Assembly (NCBI RefSeq): GCF_003130705.1
Contig: NZ_CP021354.1
Span: 4,340,001 to 4,404,000 of the forward strand
Length of the DNA: 64,000 nucleotides
Direction of reading: 5' to 3'
Source: Rhodococcus oxybenzonivorans
GTDB taxonomy: Bacteria > Actinomycetota > Actinomycetes > Mycobacteriales > Mycobacteriaceae
The notes under the pieces were generated by a model that saw only the letters and a program-made list of their open reading frames with translations, was not told where the DNA came from and made no database searches. The position numbers were made by a program, and so were the translations under genes. Positions 35,439-44,201 of this stretch are shown here, piece by piece; positions within the stretch are counted from its first letter, which is position 1, and the number at the start of each line of letters is the position of its first letter.

Positions 35439-38400
35439 TCAGGTCCGACCCTGCTCCACGACCCAGGCCGCGATCTGAGTCCGAGAGGCGAAGCCGAGCT
35501 TGGCGAGAAGGTGTTCGACGTGCCCCTGCGCGGTCCGAGGTGATATCACGAGCCGGGCAGCGATCTGCTTGTTGGTCAAGCCCTCGGCCACCAGGTCGGC
35601 AACCTCTCGCTCTCGTTTCGTCAGGTCGGCGCCGGCGCGCGAAGGGGAAGGACGCGTGGGAGACTGCTCGCCGAGCGCGAACGCCACAGCGTCGTCGACG
35701 GCCAGCGTTCTGCCCTCGTCCCACGCCGACTCGTATTCCCTTCTGCCGAGGGCACTGCGCGCACGCTGTTCGCATTCCTCGTGATAGACGAGCAGATCGG
35801 GGAACAGCACCGTCGAGCTTCTCGTAGATTTCGCCAGCGACTCCGCCGCTCCCATCAGAATCGCGGCGCGTCGTGGATCGCCGTCGCCTGCGACCCACGC
35901 CAACGTTTCCAGGCAGGTTGCCACGGTGACCGCGCTATCGACCCGCCAGGCCAATGCCAGCCCGTCCTCGACATACCGGGACGCCCGCCGGACATCGCCT
36001 TGAAGCCACAGGACTACGCCCATCGACCACATCGTGTGCGAACGGTACATCGACTCGCCGGTCGATTCCGTGATCTCGAGGACCCGCTCGTAGTGTTCGA
36101 TCGCCCGAGCGGAGTCACCGAGCAGTGCCCTCACGCTGCCGAGCGAGTCCAGGACCTCGATGTGCAGGGCCGGCTGGCCACAGTCCCCGGACACCTCGAG
36201 GGCGGATTCCAAACACGCGAGCGCGCCGGGCAGATCTCCCGTGAACATCTTCAGCACACCCTCGGCATGAGAGATGTGCGCGCGGATCACGACGTTGTCG
36301 GTCTGTGCCGCGAGCGCCTTTCCTTCCGCAACCAGCGACGCCCCGGCAGCCACGTCGCCCTGGGCCTCGGCAAGCACACTGTTTCCGTACAGCGCAGCGA
36401 CCCGTTCCTCGCTGACCTCGACCGGCGACGTCTCCAGGAACCGGTCGAGCCAGTGGCGGCCCTCGCTGAACATGCCTCGGGAGAGCCAGAACAGAAACAA
36501 GGCGGTCGCAAATCTCAACCCCGACACCGAATGCGGCTCGGTCAGACAGAACTTCATCGCCTCCCGCAAGTTCGGCTGCTCGCGGGCGACGCGGCGCATC
36601 CACGCCACCTGCTCGCGGCTGATCCACTTCGCCTTCGCATCTTCGACCAACTGCAAGTACCAGTCCCGGTGCCGCCGCCTCATGCGGTCGGCTTCGCCGG
36701 CTTCCGTCAACTTCTCGCTGCCGTAGTCGCGCAGCGTCTCGAGCATGCGGAACCGGACCACCGAGGCCGACTCCTCGCGGATGAGGATCGACTTGTCCAC
36801 CAGCGAGGTGACCGAATCGAGCAGGTCCTCGGCATGGGCAGTACCTGCGCACACGCCTTCGGCCGCGTCGAGTTCGAAGCTGCCGGCGAACACCGACAGC
36901 TGCGCCCACAACTGCTGTTCCTGCTGGGTGCAGAGCTCATAACTCCAATCGATCGACAGACGCAGAGTCTGCTGCCGCGTGGGCGCGCCCCTGCTGCCGA
37001 GGGTCAGCAGAGCGTAACGGTCCGTCAGGCGACGCAGAATCTGCTCGGCCGACATGGCTCGCAGCCGCGCCGCTGCCAGTTCGATCGGGAGTGGTAAGCC
37101 GTCCAGTCGCTGACATATCAGCGCCACCGTGTCCGTGTTCTCCTCGGTGACCTCGAAGCCCGGCACCGCGGCGGCGGCGCGGTCGGCGAACAACGTGACT
37201 GCGTCGTACCGGGGCATCGCCTGAAGGGACGGGGGACGGGCCCGGTCGGGGACGGTCAGCGGGGGAACCCGAAGCACGACTTCTCCGCCGATCCCGAGGG
37301 GTTCCCTGCTCGTGGCCAGGACCCGCACATCCGGACAGCTACGAAGCAAGGTCTCGGACAATTTCGCGACCGCGCCGACCACCTGTTCACAGTTGTCGAA
37401 TACGAGCAGGATCCGGCGCGCGGCCAGGAAGTCGACGAGGGTGTCCTTGCCCAGGCTCGCCGGCCCGTCCCGCAGGCCCAGTGCCGCCGCGACGACGTCG
37501 ACCAGAAGAGATTCGTCGTGCAATTCACCGAGTTCCACCAACCACGCACCGTCGGCGAATCCGCGTCGGACGTCGGCGGCGACACGGAGCGCGAGACGGG
37601 TCTTCCCGACACCGCCGATGCCCGTCAGGGTGACCAGGCGCGCATCGGACAGTTTCGCCTTCGCCTCCGTCAGCTCACGTCGCCGACCGATGAAGCTGGT
37701 CAGCTCGAGTGGCAGGTTACCGTCGGCGCCGATCAGCGAATGCGCCGTGGGCTGCGCTGGGAGACGGGACCTCGCTTGCGATCGGCCGGGCGCATGCTGC
37801 GGGGCGGCCATATCGTCGACGGGGAGTCCGTTGTCTGCTTCCATCTGCCGCAGCTCGTCACCGAGTTCCGCCGCAGTCGCGGGTCGATCAGCGGGGTCGG
37901 CCGCCATCGCGCGCGCGACCACCGCGCTCGCGTCCTCGGGAATGCCCTTCTCGCGCAGATCCGGTACGGGTTGCGAGGTGATCCGGAGGAACTGTGCGAT
38001 GACCTGCTCCCCGCTTCGGCGTTCGAACGCCGCGTGACCGGTGACCGCACAGAACAGCGTGGCGCCTAGGCCATAGATGTCCGAGGCCGGGCTCGGCGGA
38101 TCGCCCCGCAGAACTTCGGGTGCCGTGAACGCCGGCGATCCCGTCACCGTTCCGGTCGCCGTTTCGAATCCCCCGGAGATGTGCGCGATCCCGAAGTCGG
38201 TCAACGCGGGTTCGCCGTAGTCGGTGAGGAGGATGTTGGCGGGTTTGACGTCGCGATGGAGGATGCCGAGGCGGTGCCCCGTCTCCAGAGCCCCCGCGAT
38301 CTTCACACCGAGCCGAAGGACCTCGCCCAGTGGAAGCGGACCGCTCTTCCGGATCCGGGCATCGAGCGAATCCTGTGAATGATAGGGCATCACGATGTAG

Positions 38401-38702
38401 GGACGACCGCTTCTGGTGACACCAACCTGGAGGACATTGACGATGTTGGGGTGCCCGGTCAGCCTGCCCATGGCCCGCTGCTCACGGAAGAACCGCGCCG
38501 TGTTCTCCTCGTCGAGTTCGGCGGTGAGGACCTTGACCGCCACTGTGCGGTCGAGTTCCGGCTGAACACACCGGTAGACGACCCCGAAGCCGCCGTGCCC
38601 GATCTCGTGCGCCTCCTCGAATCCGGCCGCTGTCAACTCCGCCGCGACGTTCGACGCCACATCGCGCTGGGTCTCGAGGGGATCTTCAGCCGTCGGCACC
38701 AT
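35439..38702 (-). CDS. PknK-like protein: Ser/Thr kinase, AAA/NB-ARC-type ATPase, LuxR output
   Basis: A 1087 aa protein. Kinase domain about 28-290: glycine loop GHGGFGVVY, Lys57, HRD at 149-151 with D151, and DFG at 169-171, all intact. The NTPase P-loop is GIGGVGKTRL at 361-370, with LLVFDNCEQV as Walker B. A long helical TPR-like region follows. A LuxR helix-turn-helix lies at the very end (LTKREREVADLVAEGLTNKQIAARLVIS). ATG 38702 has GAGAGG; a longer open frame exists but lacks a site. M. tuberculosis PknK has a related kinase-ATPase layout and modulates transcription. Confidence 0.88.
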   Translation of the reverse strand: MVPTAEDPLETQRDVASNVAAELTAAGFEEAHEIGHGGFGVVYRCVQPELDRTVAVKVLTAELDEENTARFFREQRAMGRLTGHPNIVNVLQVGVTRSGRPYIVMPYHSQDSLDARIRKSGPLPLGEVLRLGVKIAGALETGHRLGILHRDVKPANILLTDYGEPALTDFGIAHISGGFETATGTVTGSPAFTAPEVLRGDPPSPASDIYGLGATLFCAVTGHAAFERRSGEQVIAQFLRITSQPVPDLREKGIPEDASAVVARAMAADPADRPATAAELGDELRQMEADNGLPVDDMAAPQHAPGRSQARSRLPAQPTAHSLIGADGNLPLELTSFIGRRRELTEAKAKLSDARLVTLTGIGGVGKTRLALRVAADVRRGFADGAWLVELGELHDESLLVDVVAAALGLRDGPASLGKDTLVDFLAARRILLVFDNCEQVVGAVAKLSETLLRSCPDVRVLATSREPLGIGGEVVLRVPPLTVPDRARPPSLQAMPRYDAVTLFADRAAAAVPGFEVTEENTDTVALICQRLDGLPLPIELAAARLRAMSAEQILRRLTDRYALLTLGSRGAPTRQQTLRLSIDWSYELCTQQEQQLWAQLSVFAGSFELDAAEGVCAGTAHAEDLLDSVTSLVDKSILIREESASVVRFRMLETLRDYGSEKLTEAGEADRMRRRHRDWYLQLVEDAKAKWISREQVAWMRRVAREQPNLREAMKFCLTEPHSVSGLRFATALFLFWLSRGMFSEGRHWLDRFLETSPVEVSEERVAALYGNSVLAEAQGDVAAGASLVAEGKALAAQTDNVVIRAHISHAEGVLKMFTGDLPGALACLESALEVSGDCGQPALHIEVLDSLGSVRALLGDSARAIEHYERVLEITESTGESMYRSHTMWSMGVVLWLQGDVRRASRYVEDGLALAWRVDSAVTVATCLETLAWVAGDGDPRRAAILMGAAESLAKSTRSSTVLFPDLLVYHEECEQRARSALGRREYESAWDEGRTLAVDDAVAFALGEQSPTRPSPSRAGADLTKREREVADLVAEGLTNKQIAARLVISPRTAQGHVEHLLAKLGFASRTQIAAWVVEQGRT

Positions 38703-38776
38703 GCACTCACCTCTCGATGACGTGCCCTCAGGATATCCCCGGCCGCGGTATCGGAAGCACACTCGGCGGGGGCCGT

Positions 38777-40312
38777 TCATCGCAACGCGTGACCCAGTTC
38801 GGCGGCGCGGGCCGACAGCTGGACTGCGTCCCGCGCGACTACCACTCGGTCGCAGACTTCGGCGTACTGAGGCATCGCGCACGACGCCTGATCCCAGTAC
38901 CTCTCGGGCTCCGGCGTAATCCACGCGAGGCGGTGCACCTTTCTCCGCAGAGCGGCGAACTCGTCCAGGCCCGGTGGCAATCCGTTGCCCCTTCCGTCAC
39001 CCACTACGAGCACCGAAGTGCGCGAGTGAACCTCGTCGCCGAACGCGGTGAGGACCTCGGAGAACACCCGGCCGTAGTCGCTGCTCGCCTCGAGATCGAT
39101 GCGGGGATCGGCGAGCACGGCAGCGAGTGCGTCGTCGTCTCCGCCCGCGAGGAGTGTGTCCGTGACATCGACGGGCCTGTCCACGAATGCCAGGACTCGG
39201 CATCGGCTCGCGCGGCGGTGCATCGCCTGCGCCAACCTCAGGGTGAAGGCCGTGACCGGTCGAACGGACAGCGAGACGTCGGCGAGAACGAGCACACGTA
39301 CCCGGTCCGGACGCGGCGCCTTCACCATCAAGCGGAAGGGCACGCCCTCGGTCCGCAGGCTCGCGCGGACCGTGCGCCGCATGTCCAGCCGTCCCGCGGT
39401 CAGCTCCCTCGGACGGGGACGCGCGGGGCCACGCATCCGCCGAAGGATCTCGTGGCATGCCTGATTGACCTCGGCGCGTGAGACTGCCGAACCTTGGCCG
39501 TCCGCCATCGGGACATCCGGAGCGGCCTGCCCGGCGGCGTCCCGTGCGTCGGCCAGCGCTCCGACGAACGCCTCGACTGCTTCTGCCAGACGATTCAACT
39601 GGGCAGCAGTCAGCGGCTCGTCGACACCGGAGTCCGAGTACACAGCGCTGGGGTCGTAAGCGTCGAGCCACGCCAGAATCGACGCCGGATCGTCCCAGGA
39701 CAGCGACCCCACGACGGCGCCGCTCGTCGACGTCGCCAGGTCACCGACGGCAGTACTCGCCGCCCGCGAGACGTCGACGGTGTAGGTGACGCCGCGTCGG
39801 CCCGAATCGGCCTCGGAGTCGACGGACAGTTCGGCATCGCTCGACGTCATGCTGACGTCGTCGTCATCCTTGTGGGGATTGAAACCCTTTTCTGCCTCCG
39901 GCGTGTCGAAGTGGTCGCCGACTTCCGCGGCGCGCTCGTTGTATTCGGCATAGCGGGCCGTGTCGACGTTGTCGGCAACCTCGAGGGCCGTGGGAAGCCC
40001 CTCCGCGAACTCGGTTCGGGACGGTGCGCGGAGATCGGGGGCGGCCGTGGCGACAGCACCGAAGAACACGTCGAAGGCTCGGTCGAATCCTGATTGCTCG
40101 TAACGGTACTTGGCGCAGACTGCGCGCAGCGCGGCCCGCGTGGTGTCCGGCTGCCGTGCGCCGACGAGCCCCAGCACGCGCCGGACATCGATCACCTCCG
40201 CCGCAGACGCCGCCACTCCGTACCGGCGCAGCAGTGCGCCGAACGACGCCGCCAGCACATCGAGGAGCTGCGACTCGGGCATCGGCGCGCCTCGGACCGC
40301 GGACATCGTCAT
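38777..40312 (-). CDS. VWA-domain protein (CoxE-like) of the methanol dehydrogenase operon
   Basis: A 511 aa protein. The C-terminal half is a von Willebrand factor A domain of the CoxE/YehP type, with a MIDAS-like VLADVSLSV, about residues 330-500. The N-terminal half is hydrophilic, with an acidic patch (KDDDDVSMTSSDAELSVDSEADSG). VWA proteins of this type work with MoxR ATPases to insert metals or activate redox enzymes. The start overlaps the MoxR stop (ATGA). Being downstream of the methanol dehydrogenase, a role in maturing that enzyme is inferred. Confidence 0.82.
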   Translation of the reverse strand: MTMSAVRGAPMPESQLLDVLAASFGALLRRYGVAASAAEVIDVRRVLGLVGARQPDTTRAALRAVCAKYRYEQSGFDRAFDVFFGAVATAAPDLRAPSRTEFAEGLPTALEVADNVDTARYAEYNERAAEVGDHFDTPEAEKGFNPHKDDDDVSMTSSDAELSVDSEADSGRRGVTYTVDVSRAASTAVGDLATSTSGAVVGSLSWDDPASILAWLDAYDPSAVYSDSGVDEPLTAAQLNRLAEAVEAFVGALADARDAAGQAAPDVPMADGQGSAVSRAEVNQACHEILRRMRGPARPRPRELTAGRLDMRRTVRASLRTEGVPFRLMVKAPRPDRVRVLVLADVSLSVRPVTAFTLRLAQAMHRRASRCRVLAFVDRPVDVTDTLLAGGDDDALAAVLADPRIDLEASSDYGRVFSEVLTAFGDEVHSRTSVLVVGDGRGNGLPPGLDEFAALRRKVHRLAWITPEPERYWDQASCAMPQYAEVCDRVVVARDAVQLSARAAELGHALR

Positions 40313-41421
40313 CGCCTCGCAGGCCGGCCGTTGCCGACGCCGATTCCACCGCGGTCGCGGCCGCCGTGTCCGCGGAACACCGCTGTGGTCGTGTTGGCCG
40401 GACGGGATGCGACGGTGACCCGCTCTCTACTGTCTGCCCCCGCCTCCGGCGCCGGCGTTGGGGGCGGGCTCGCCACACCGTCGAGTCGGCCGCGAGCAAG
40501 ATCGACATCGCTGGTGTACTTGAGCAGCGCGGCGAGAAGGATGTCGCGGATCGCCGACTGCGAAGTGACCGCAACGCCGGTCGCCTTCAGCACCACCGCG
40601 GCGCGGGCGGCGTCGATGACCTCGGCGATGGACGGGCTCTTGCGTAACGGTAGTGCGCGCAGAGTCCGCGCCAGTTCGACGACATCCGCCGCGACGGCCG
40701 ATTCCACCTCGGGCGCACGGGCGGTCACGATGTCCCGCTCACGTTCGGGGGTCGGGTAGTCGAGATGGTAGTGGAGGCAGCGCCGCTTCAGGGCGGGCGA
40801 GAGCTCGCGAGTGTCGTTGGAGGTCAGGATGACCCACGGCGCCGAGCGGGCGGTGAACGTGCCGATCTCGGGAATGGTGACCTGTCCCTCGGCGAGAACT
40901 TCGAGCAGCAGCGCTTCCATCGATTCCTCGGTACGGTCCACCTCGTCGACGAGCAGCACCACTGGTTCCGGCGACAGGATCGCCTCGAGTAGGGGCCGTA
41001 CCGACAGGAATGCTTCCGAGTACAGGCCGAAATCCTGCGCCGCCAGAAACCTCGACGCGTCGACGACGTCGTCGAACGCGGCCACCTGCTCACTGAGCCG
41101 ATCGCGCAGCATCTGCACGTGCAGTAGTTGTTTGGCGTAATCCCACTCGTACAGTGCACGGTTGTCGTCGAGACCTTCGTAGCACTGCAACCGGACGAGC
41201 CTGCGGCCCGCGGCCTCCGCCAGGGACTTCGCCAGCTCCGTCTTCCCGACACCGGCGGGGCCCTCGAGGAGGAGAGGCCGGTCGAGCGCGGTCGCCAGGT
41301 GTACGACGACCGAGAACTCGTCGTCAGCGATGTAGTCGACTTCCCGCAGGGCTGCTTTCAGTTCGATTCCATCGGCGAAGCGGACATCCGCCAGGGATGG
41401 AGCGGTGTGCGGTGCGGTCAT
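40309..41421 (-). CDS. MoxR-family AAA+ ATPase (CoxD-like)
   Basis: A 370 aa AAA+ ATPase. It has Walker A EGPAGVGKTELAKSLA at about residues 50-65, Walker B VVLLVDEVDR, sensor 1 VILTSNDTRELSPAL and the arginine-rich KRRCLHYHLDYP. A low-complexity Pro/Arg/Gly tail of about 60 residues ends the protein. ATG 41421 was chosen from the family start; the frame opens further but without a site. It works with the VWA partner translated from the overlapping next gene, as a chaperone pair. It is separated from the methanol dehydrogenase by a large hairpin. Confidence 0.88.
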   Translation of the reverse strand: MTAPHTAPSLADVRFADGIELKAALREVDYIADDEFSVVVHLATALDRPLLLEGPAGVGKTELAKSLAEAAGRRLVRLQCYEGLDDNRALYEWDYAKQLLHVQMLRDRLSEQVAAFDDVVDASRFLAAQDFGLYSEAFLSVRPLLEAILSPEPVVLLVDEVDRTEESMEALLLEVLAEGQVTIPEIGTFTARSAPWVILTSNDTRELSPALKRRCLHYHLDYPTPERERDIVTARAPEVESAVAADVVELARTLRALPLRKSPSIAEVIDAARAAVVLKATGVAVTSQSAIRDILLAALLKYTSDVDLARGRLDGVASPPPTPAPEAGADSRERVTVASRPANTTTAVFRGHGGRDRGGIGVGNGRPARR

Positions 41422-41463
41422 GGTGCGGCTTCCGTCCTTCGTCAGCAGTGTCGGTCGTGGGAA

Positions 41464-41528
41464 CGCGTCCGGGGCGGGGCCGGGCTGAGACACGGGGCAA
41501 AGGCTGGGACACGCCCGCCCCGGACGCG
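41464..41528 (-). terminator. Large stem-loop between mno and moxR
   Basis: Perfect 15-base arms CGCGTCCGGGGCGGG (41464-41478) and CCCGCCCCGGACGCG (41514-41528) with a 35-base loop, beginning 12 bases after the mno stop. There is no T-run. It could be an attenuator or an mRNA 3'-end stabiliser that makes mno more abundant than moxR-VWA. Confidence 0.6.
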
Positions 41529-41540
41529 AGTTCGGTGGAG

Positions 41541-42812
41541 CTAGTACGAGCTGTTGATCGCGTGGTCGACGACGGGCAGCATCGACTCGACCGTCACCTC
41601 ACGGGGATTTCCGGGCGTGCACCAGTCACCCTGGATGTGCTCGGAGATGGCGCGGATGGTCTTCTCGTCGCCCCGGATGGTGTCGCCGCGGCCCTCGTAC
41701 TTCTTGGTGTTCATCTGGTTCTTCTCGTACGAGTCGGTGCGGACCTGCCCGAAGTTGTCGGGGATACCGACGTCCTTGGCCAGCCGGATCGCGGCTTCGA
41801 CGGCGGCGTCCGCGGCCTGCACCGTGGTGAGGTTCCGGGTGTCGACACCCAACGCCCCCGCCAACTGCGCGTAGCGCTCGTACCGCGAGGGAAGGTTGTA
41901 CTCCCACACGCGGGGAAGGGCGATCGCGTTGTTCAAACCGTGGTGGCTGTCGAAGAACGCACTGACCGCGTGCGAGATGGAGTGCACGATGCCGAGACCA
42001 CCGGAGTTGAATGCCTGCCCGGCGATGTACTGCGCGTTCATCATTCCCTCACGGGCCTTCAGGTTGCGCGGCTCGAACACCGCCTCCCGCAGGTTCTTCG
42101 CCACCAGCTCGACGGAGTAGAGCGCGTTGCCCAGAGACGGTGCGAAATCGAGACGGGACACGTAAGGCTCACTGCCGTGGGCGAGTACGTCGAATCCGCA
42201 GTAGGCCGTGAAGTGCTGGGGGCAGGTGTAGTACAAAAGCGGGTCGTCGATCGCCAGCGTCACGATGGTCGCCTCGTCGAAGCCGACCCACTTGTGCGGG
42301 TTGTTCATGTCGGACGTGTCGGTGATGACGTACGCCCACGAGGTTTCCGAACCGGTGCCGGCAGTGGTGGAGACGGCGATGTGCGGCGGGTTCTCCTTGT
42401 TGGTCGACTTCGCGAATCCCTCGAACTCGTTGATGTTGCGACCGTCGTGCGCGACCACCACTCGAGCACCCTTGGCCGCGTCGTGGCTGGAGCCACCTCC
42501 GACCGAGATGATCGAGTCGCACTTCTCCTTCTGATAGAGGGCCGCGGCCTCCATCACGTTGTAGTCCTTGGGATTCGACTCCACCTTGTCGTACAGCACC
42601 ACCTCGACGCCCTGGTACTCGATCTTGCCGACCAGTTCCTCGATGATCCCCGAACCGCGCAGACCGGTGGTCATGAGCAGCGTCCTCTTGAACCCGAGGT
42701 TCTTCGCCTCCACTCCGATGATGTCGTGCGCGCCCACTCCCATCAGTGCCCGCGGGAAGGGGTGGAACTCCTTGATGGGGAAGTCCCAGATCTGGTTGAG
42801 CTCGATGGCCAT
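41541..42812 (-). CDS. mno: NDMA-dependent methanol dehydrogenase (mycofactocin-linked)
   Basis: A 423 aa iron/zinc group III alcohol dehydrogenase of the Mno/MDO type described in Amycolatopsis, Rhodococcus and Mycobacterium. It has GGGSSHDAAKGARVVVAHDGRNINEFEG (read in parts) for NAD, STTAGTGSETSWAYVITDTSD, and metal ligands in CGFDVLAHGSEPYVS and IVHSISHAVSAFFDSHHGLNN. The enzyme oxidises methanol and other short alcohols with a non-exchangeable NAD; NDMA serves as artificial acceptor and mycofactocin is believed to be the natural one. M. smegmatis needs mft genes to grow on methanol. It is followed by MoxR and VWA genes. Confidence 0.93.
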   Translation of the reverse strand: MAIELNQIWDFPIKEFHPFPRALMGVGAHDIIGVEAKNLGFKRTLLMTTGLRGSGIIEELVGKIEYQGVEVVLYDKVESNPKDYNVMEAAALYQKEKCDSIISVGGGSSHDAAKGARVVVAHDGRNINEFEGFAKSTNKENPPHIAVSTTAGTGSETSWAYVITDTSDMNNPHKWVGFDEATIVTLAIDDPLLYYTCPQHFTAYCGFDVLAHGSEPYVSRLDFAPSLGNALYSVELVAKNLREAVFEPRNLKAREGMMNAQYIAGQAFNSGGLGIVHSISHAVSAFFDSHHGLNNAIALPRVWEYNLPSRYERYAQLAGALGVDTRNLTTVQAADAAVEAAIRLAKDVGIPDNFGQVRTDSYEKNQMNTKKYEGRGDTIRGDEKTIRAISEHIQGDWCTPGNPREVTVESMLPVVDHAINSSY

Positions 42813-42904
42813 GGCCGTCTCCTCGAAGTTGTCGGTGTCGAAACTGAGCTGCCGGTGGAAGGAAAACCGTCTGCCGGTGTGATCGGCGTCTCAGCTGAGA
42901 TTCA

Positions 42905-42933
42905 CTGTGACTCACTTCGGGCACTCGTCACAG
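42905..42933. promoter_or_regulatory. Putative operator upstream of mno
   Basis: CTGTGA (42905-42910) and TCACAG (42928-42933) form inverted arms 17 bases apart. The left arm extends to TGTGACTCACT, matching ten of eleven bases of the aldehyde dehydrogenase palindrome. It lies about 95 bases upstream of the mno ATG in a 314-base divergent gap. The rest of that gap (42813-43126) holds the KstR box and no open frame. Confidence 0.45.
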
Positions 42934-43051
42934 ACCTGCGGGCCCGAACCGTCCGACTGCGGCGCACGAACTCTCCGATCGGCCAGGTAGGCACGGGCCG
43001 AACCGGTCAGGGCGGCGCTCGTTACGCTGGAGCGACCCGCTAGGCAAAAAC

Positions 43052-43065
43052 TAGAACCTGTTCTA
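43052..43065 (+). promoter_or_regulatory. KstR-type operator in front of kshB
   Basis: TAGAACCTGTTCTA fits the KstR consensus TnnAACnnGTTnnA at every fixed position and is fully palindromic apart from the central pair. It lies 61 bases upstream of the kshB ATG. KstR represses steroid/cholesterol catabolism genes in Mycobacterium and Rhodococcus. Confidence 0.85.
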
Positions 43066-43126
43066 TATTTGAGGCAGATGCAGGAGCGTTTCGACGCTGC
43101 GAATCATGGAGAGGACTACACACGCG

Positions 43127-44182
43127 ATGACGACTGTCGAGGTGCCGCACAGCTCACGATCAGCGGTGCTCACGGTGTCCGAAGTAGTCGAGGAAACGTC
43201 CGACTCCCGGTCGCTGGTCTTCGACGTCCCCGCCGACCTCACCGCCAAGTTCGCCTACAAACCGGGTCAATTCCTCACCCTGCGCATACCCAGTGACCGC
43301 ACCGGCTCGGTCGCGCGGTGCTACTCGCTGGCCAGCTCACCGTTCAGCGACGACGCACCCAAGGTGACGGTCAAGCGCACCTCCGACGGGTACGGGTCCA
43401 ACTGGCTCTGCGACCACGTCGCCGTCGGTGACACCCTCGAGGTGCTGCCGCCGTCGGGTGTGTTCACCCCGAAGTCCCTCGACCACGACTTCCTCCTGTT
43501 TGCCGCAGGCAGTGGCATCACGCCGGTGATCTCGATACTCAAGGCCGCCCTCACGGAAGGGTCCGGCAAGGTCGTACTCTTCTACGCCAACCGGGACGAG
43601 AAGTCGGTCATCTTCGCCGAAGAGTTGCGGGAACTCGCCGGCCGGTACCCGAGCCGCCTCGTGTCGATCCACTGGCTCGAGACCGTCCAGGGTCTGCCCT
43701 GCGTCGATCAGCTCGCGTCCGCTGTCGCGCCCTACGTCGGGCACGAGGCGTTCATGTGCGGACCGACTCCGTTCATGGACACCATCCACAAGGCACTTGC
43801 CGACGCCGGGATGCCGCGCACCCAGGTGCACGCCGAGGTGTTCAACTCACTCGCCGGTGACCCCTTCCGCGACGCCGATGTCGTCGAGGTCACCGACGAC
43901 GAAGCGGCCGACGCCGCCACAGTGGAGGTCGAACTCGACGGGGAGGTCCACAATCTCAGCTGGCCCCGCAAGCAGACGCTGGTGGAGATCATGCTCGCCA
44001 AAGGTATCGACGTGCCCTATTCCTGCCAGGAGGGCGAGTGCGGATCGTGTGCCTGCACGGTACTCGAAGGTGAGGTCGAGATGGAGAACAGCGAGATCCT
44101 CGACCCGGAAGACATCGAGAGCGGCTACATCCTCGGCTGCCAGGCCCGGCCCGTCACGGACCATCTGAAGATCGAGTTCTGA
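43127..44182 (+). CDS. kshB: 3-Ketosteroid 9-alpha-hydroxylase reductase component KshB
   Basis: A 351 aa three-domain reductase. The FAD domain has RCYSLASSP, the NAD domain has LLFAAGSGITPVISI and a C-terminal CGPTPF, and a plant-type 2Fe-2S ferredoxin domain ends the protein (CQEGECGSCAC plus a distant Cys in LGCQA). It passes electrons from NADH to the KshA Rieske oxygenase that opens steroid ring B. ATG 43127 gives a family-like N-terminus; an in-frame ATG at 43106 is possible. A perfect KstR box upstream supports the steroid role. KshA is not in the window. Confidence 0.88.
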   Translation: MTTVEVPHSSRSAVLTVSEVVEETSDSRSLVFDVPADLTAKFAYKPGQFLTLRIPSDRTGSVARCYSLASSPFSDDAPKVTVKRTSDGYGSNWLCDHVAVGDTLEVLPPSGVFTPKSLDHDFLLFAAGSGITPVISILKAALTEGSGKVVLFYANRDEKSVIFAEELRELAGRYPSRLVSIHWLETVQGLPCVDQLASAVAPYVGHEAFMCGPTPFMDTIHKALADAGMPRTQVHAEVFNSLAGDPFRDADVVEVTDDEAADAATVEVELDGEVHNLSWPRKQTLVEIMLAKGIDVPYSCQEGECGSCACTVLEGEVEMENSEILDPEDIESGYILGCQARPVTDHLKIEF

Positions 44183-44201
44183 CACCCGTCGGCCGCGCCC
44201 C

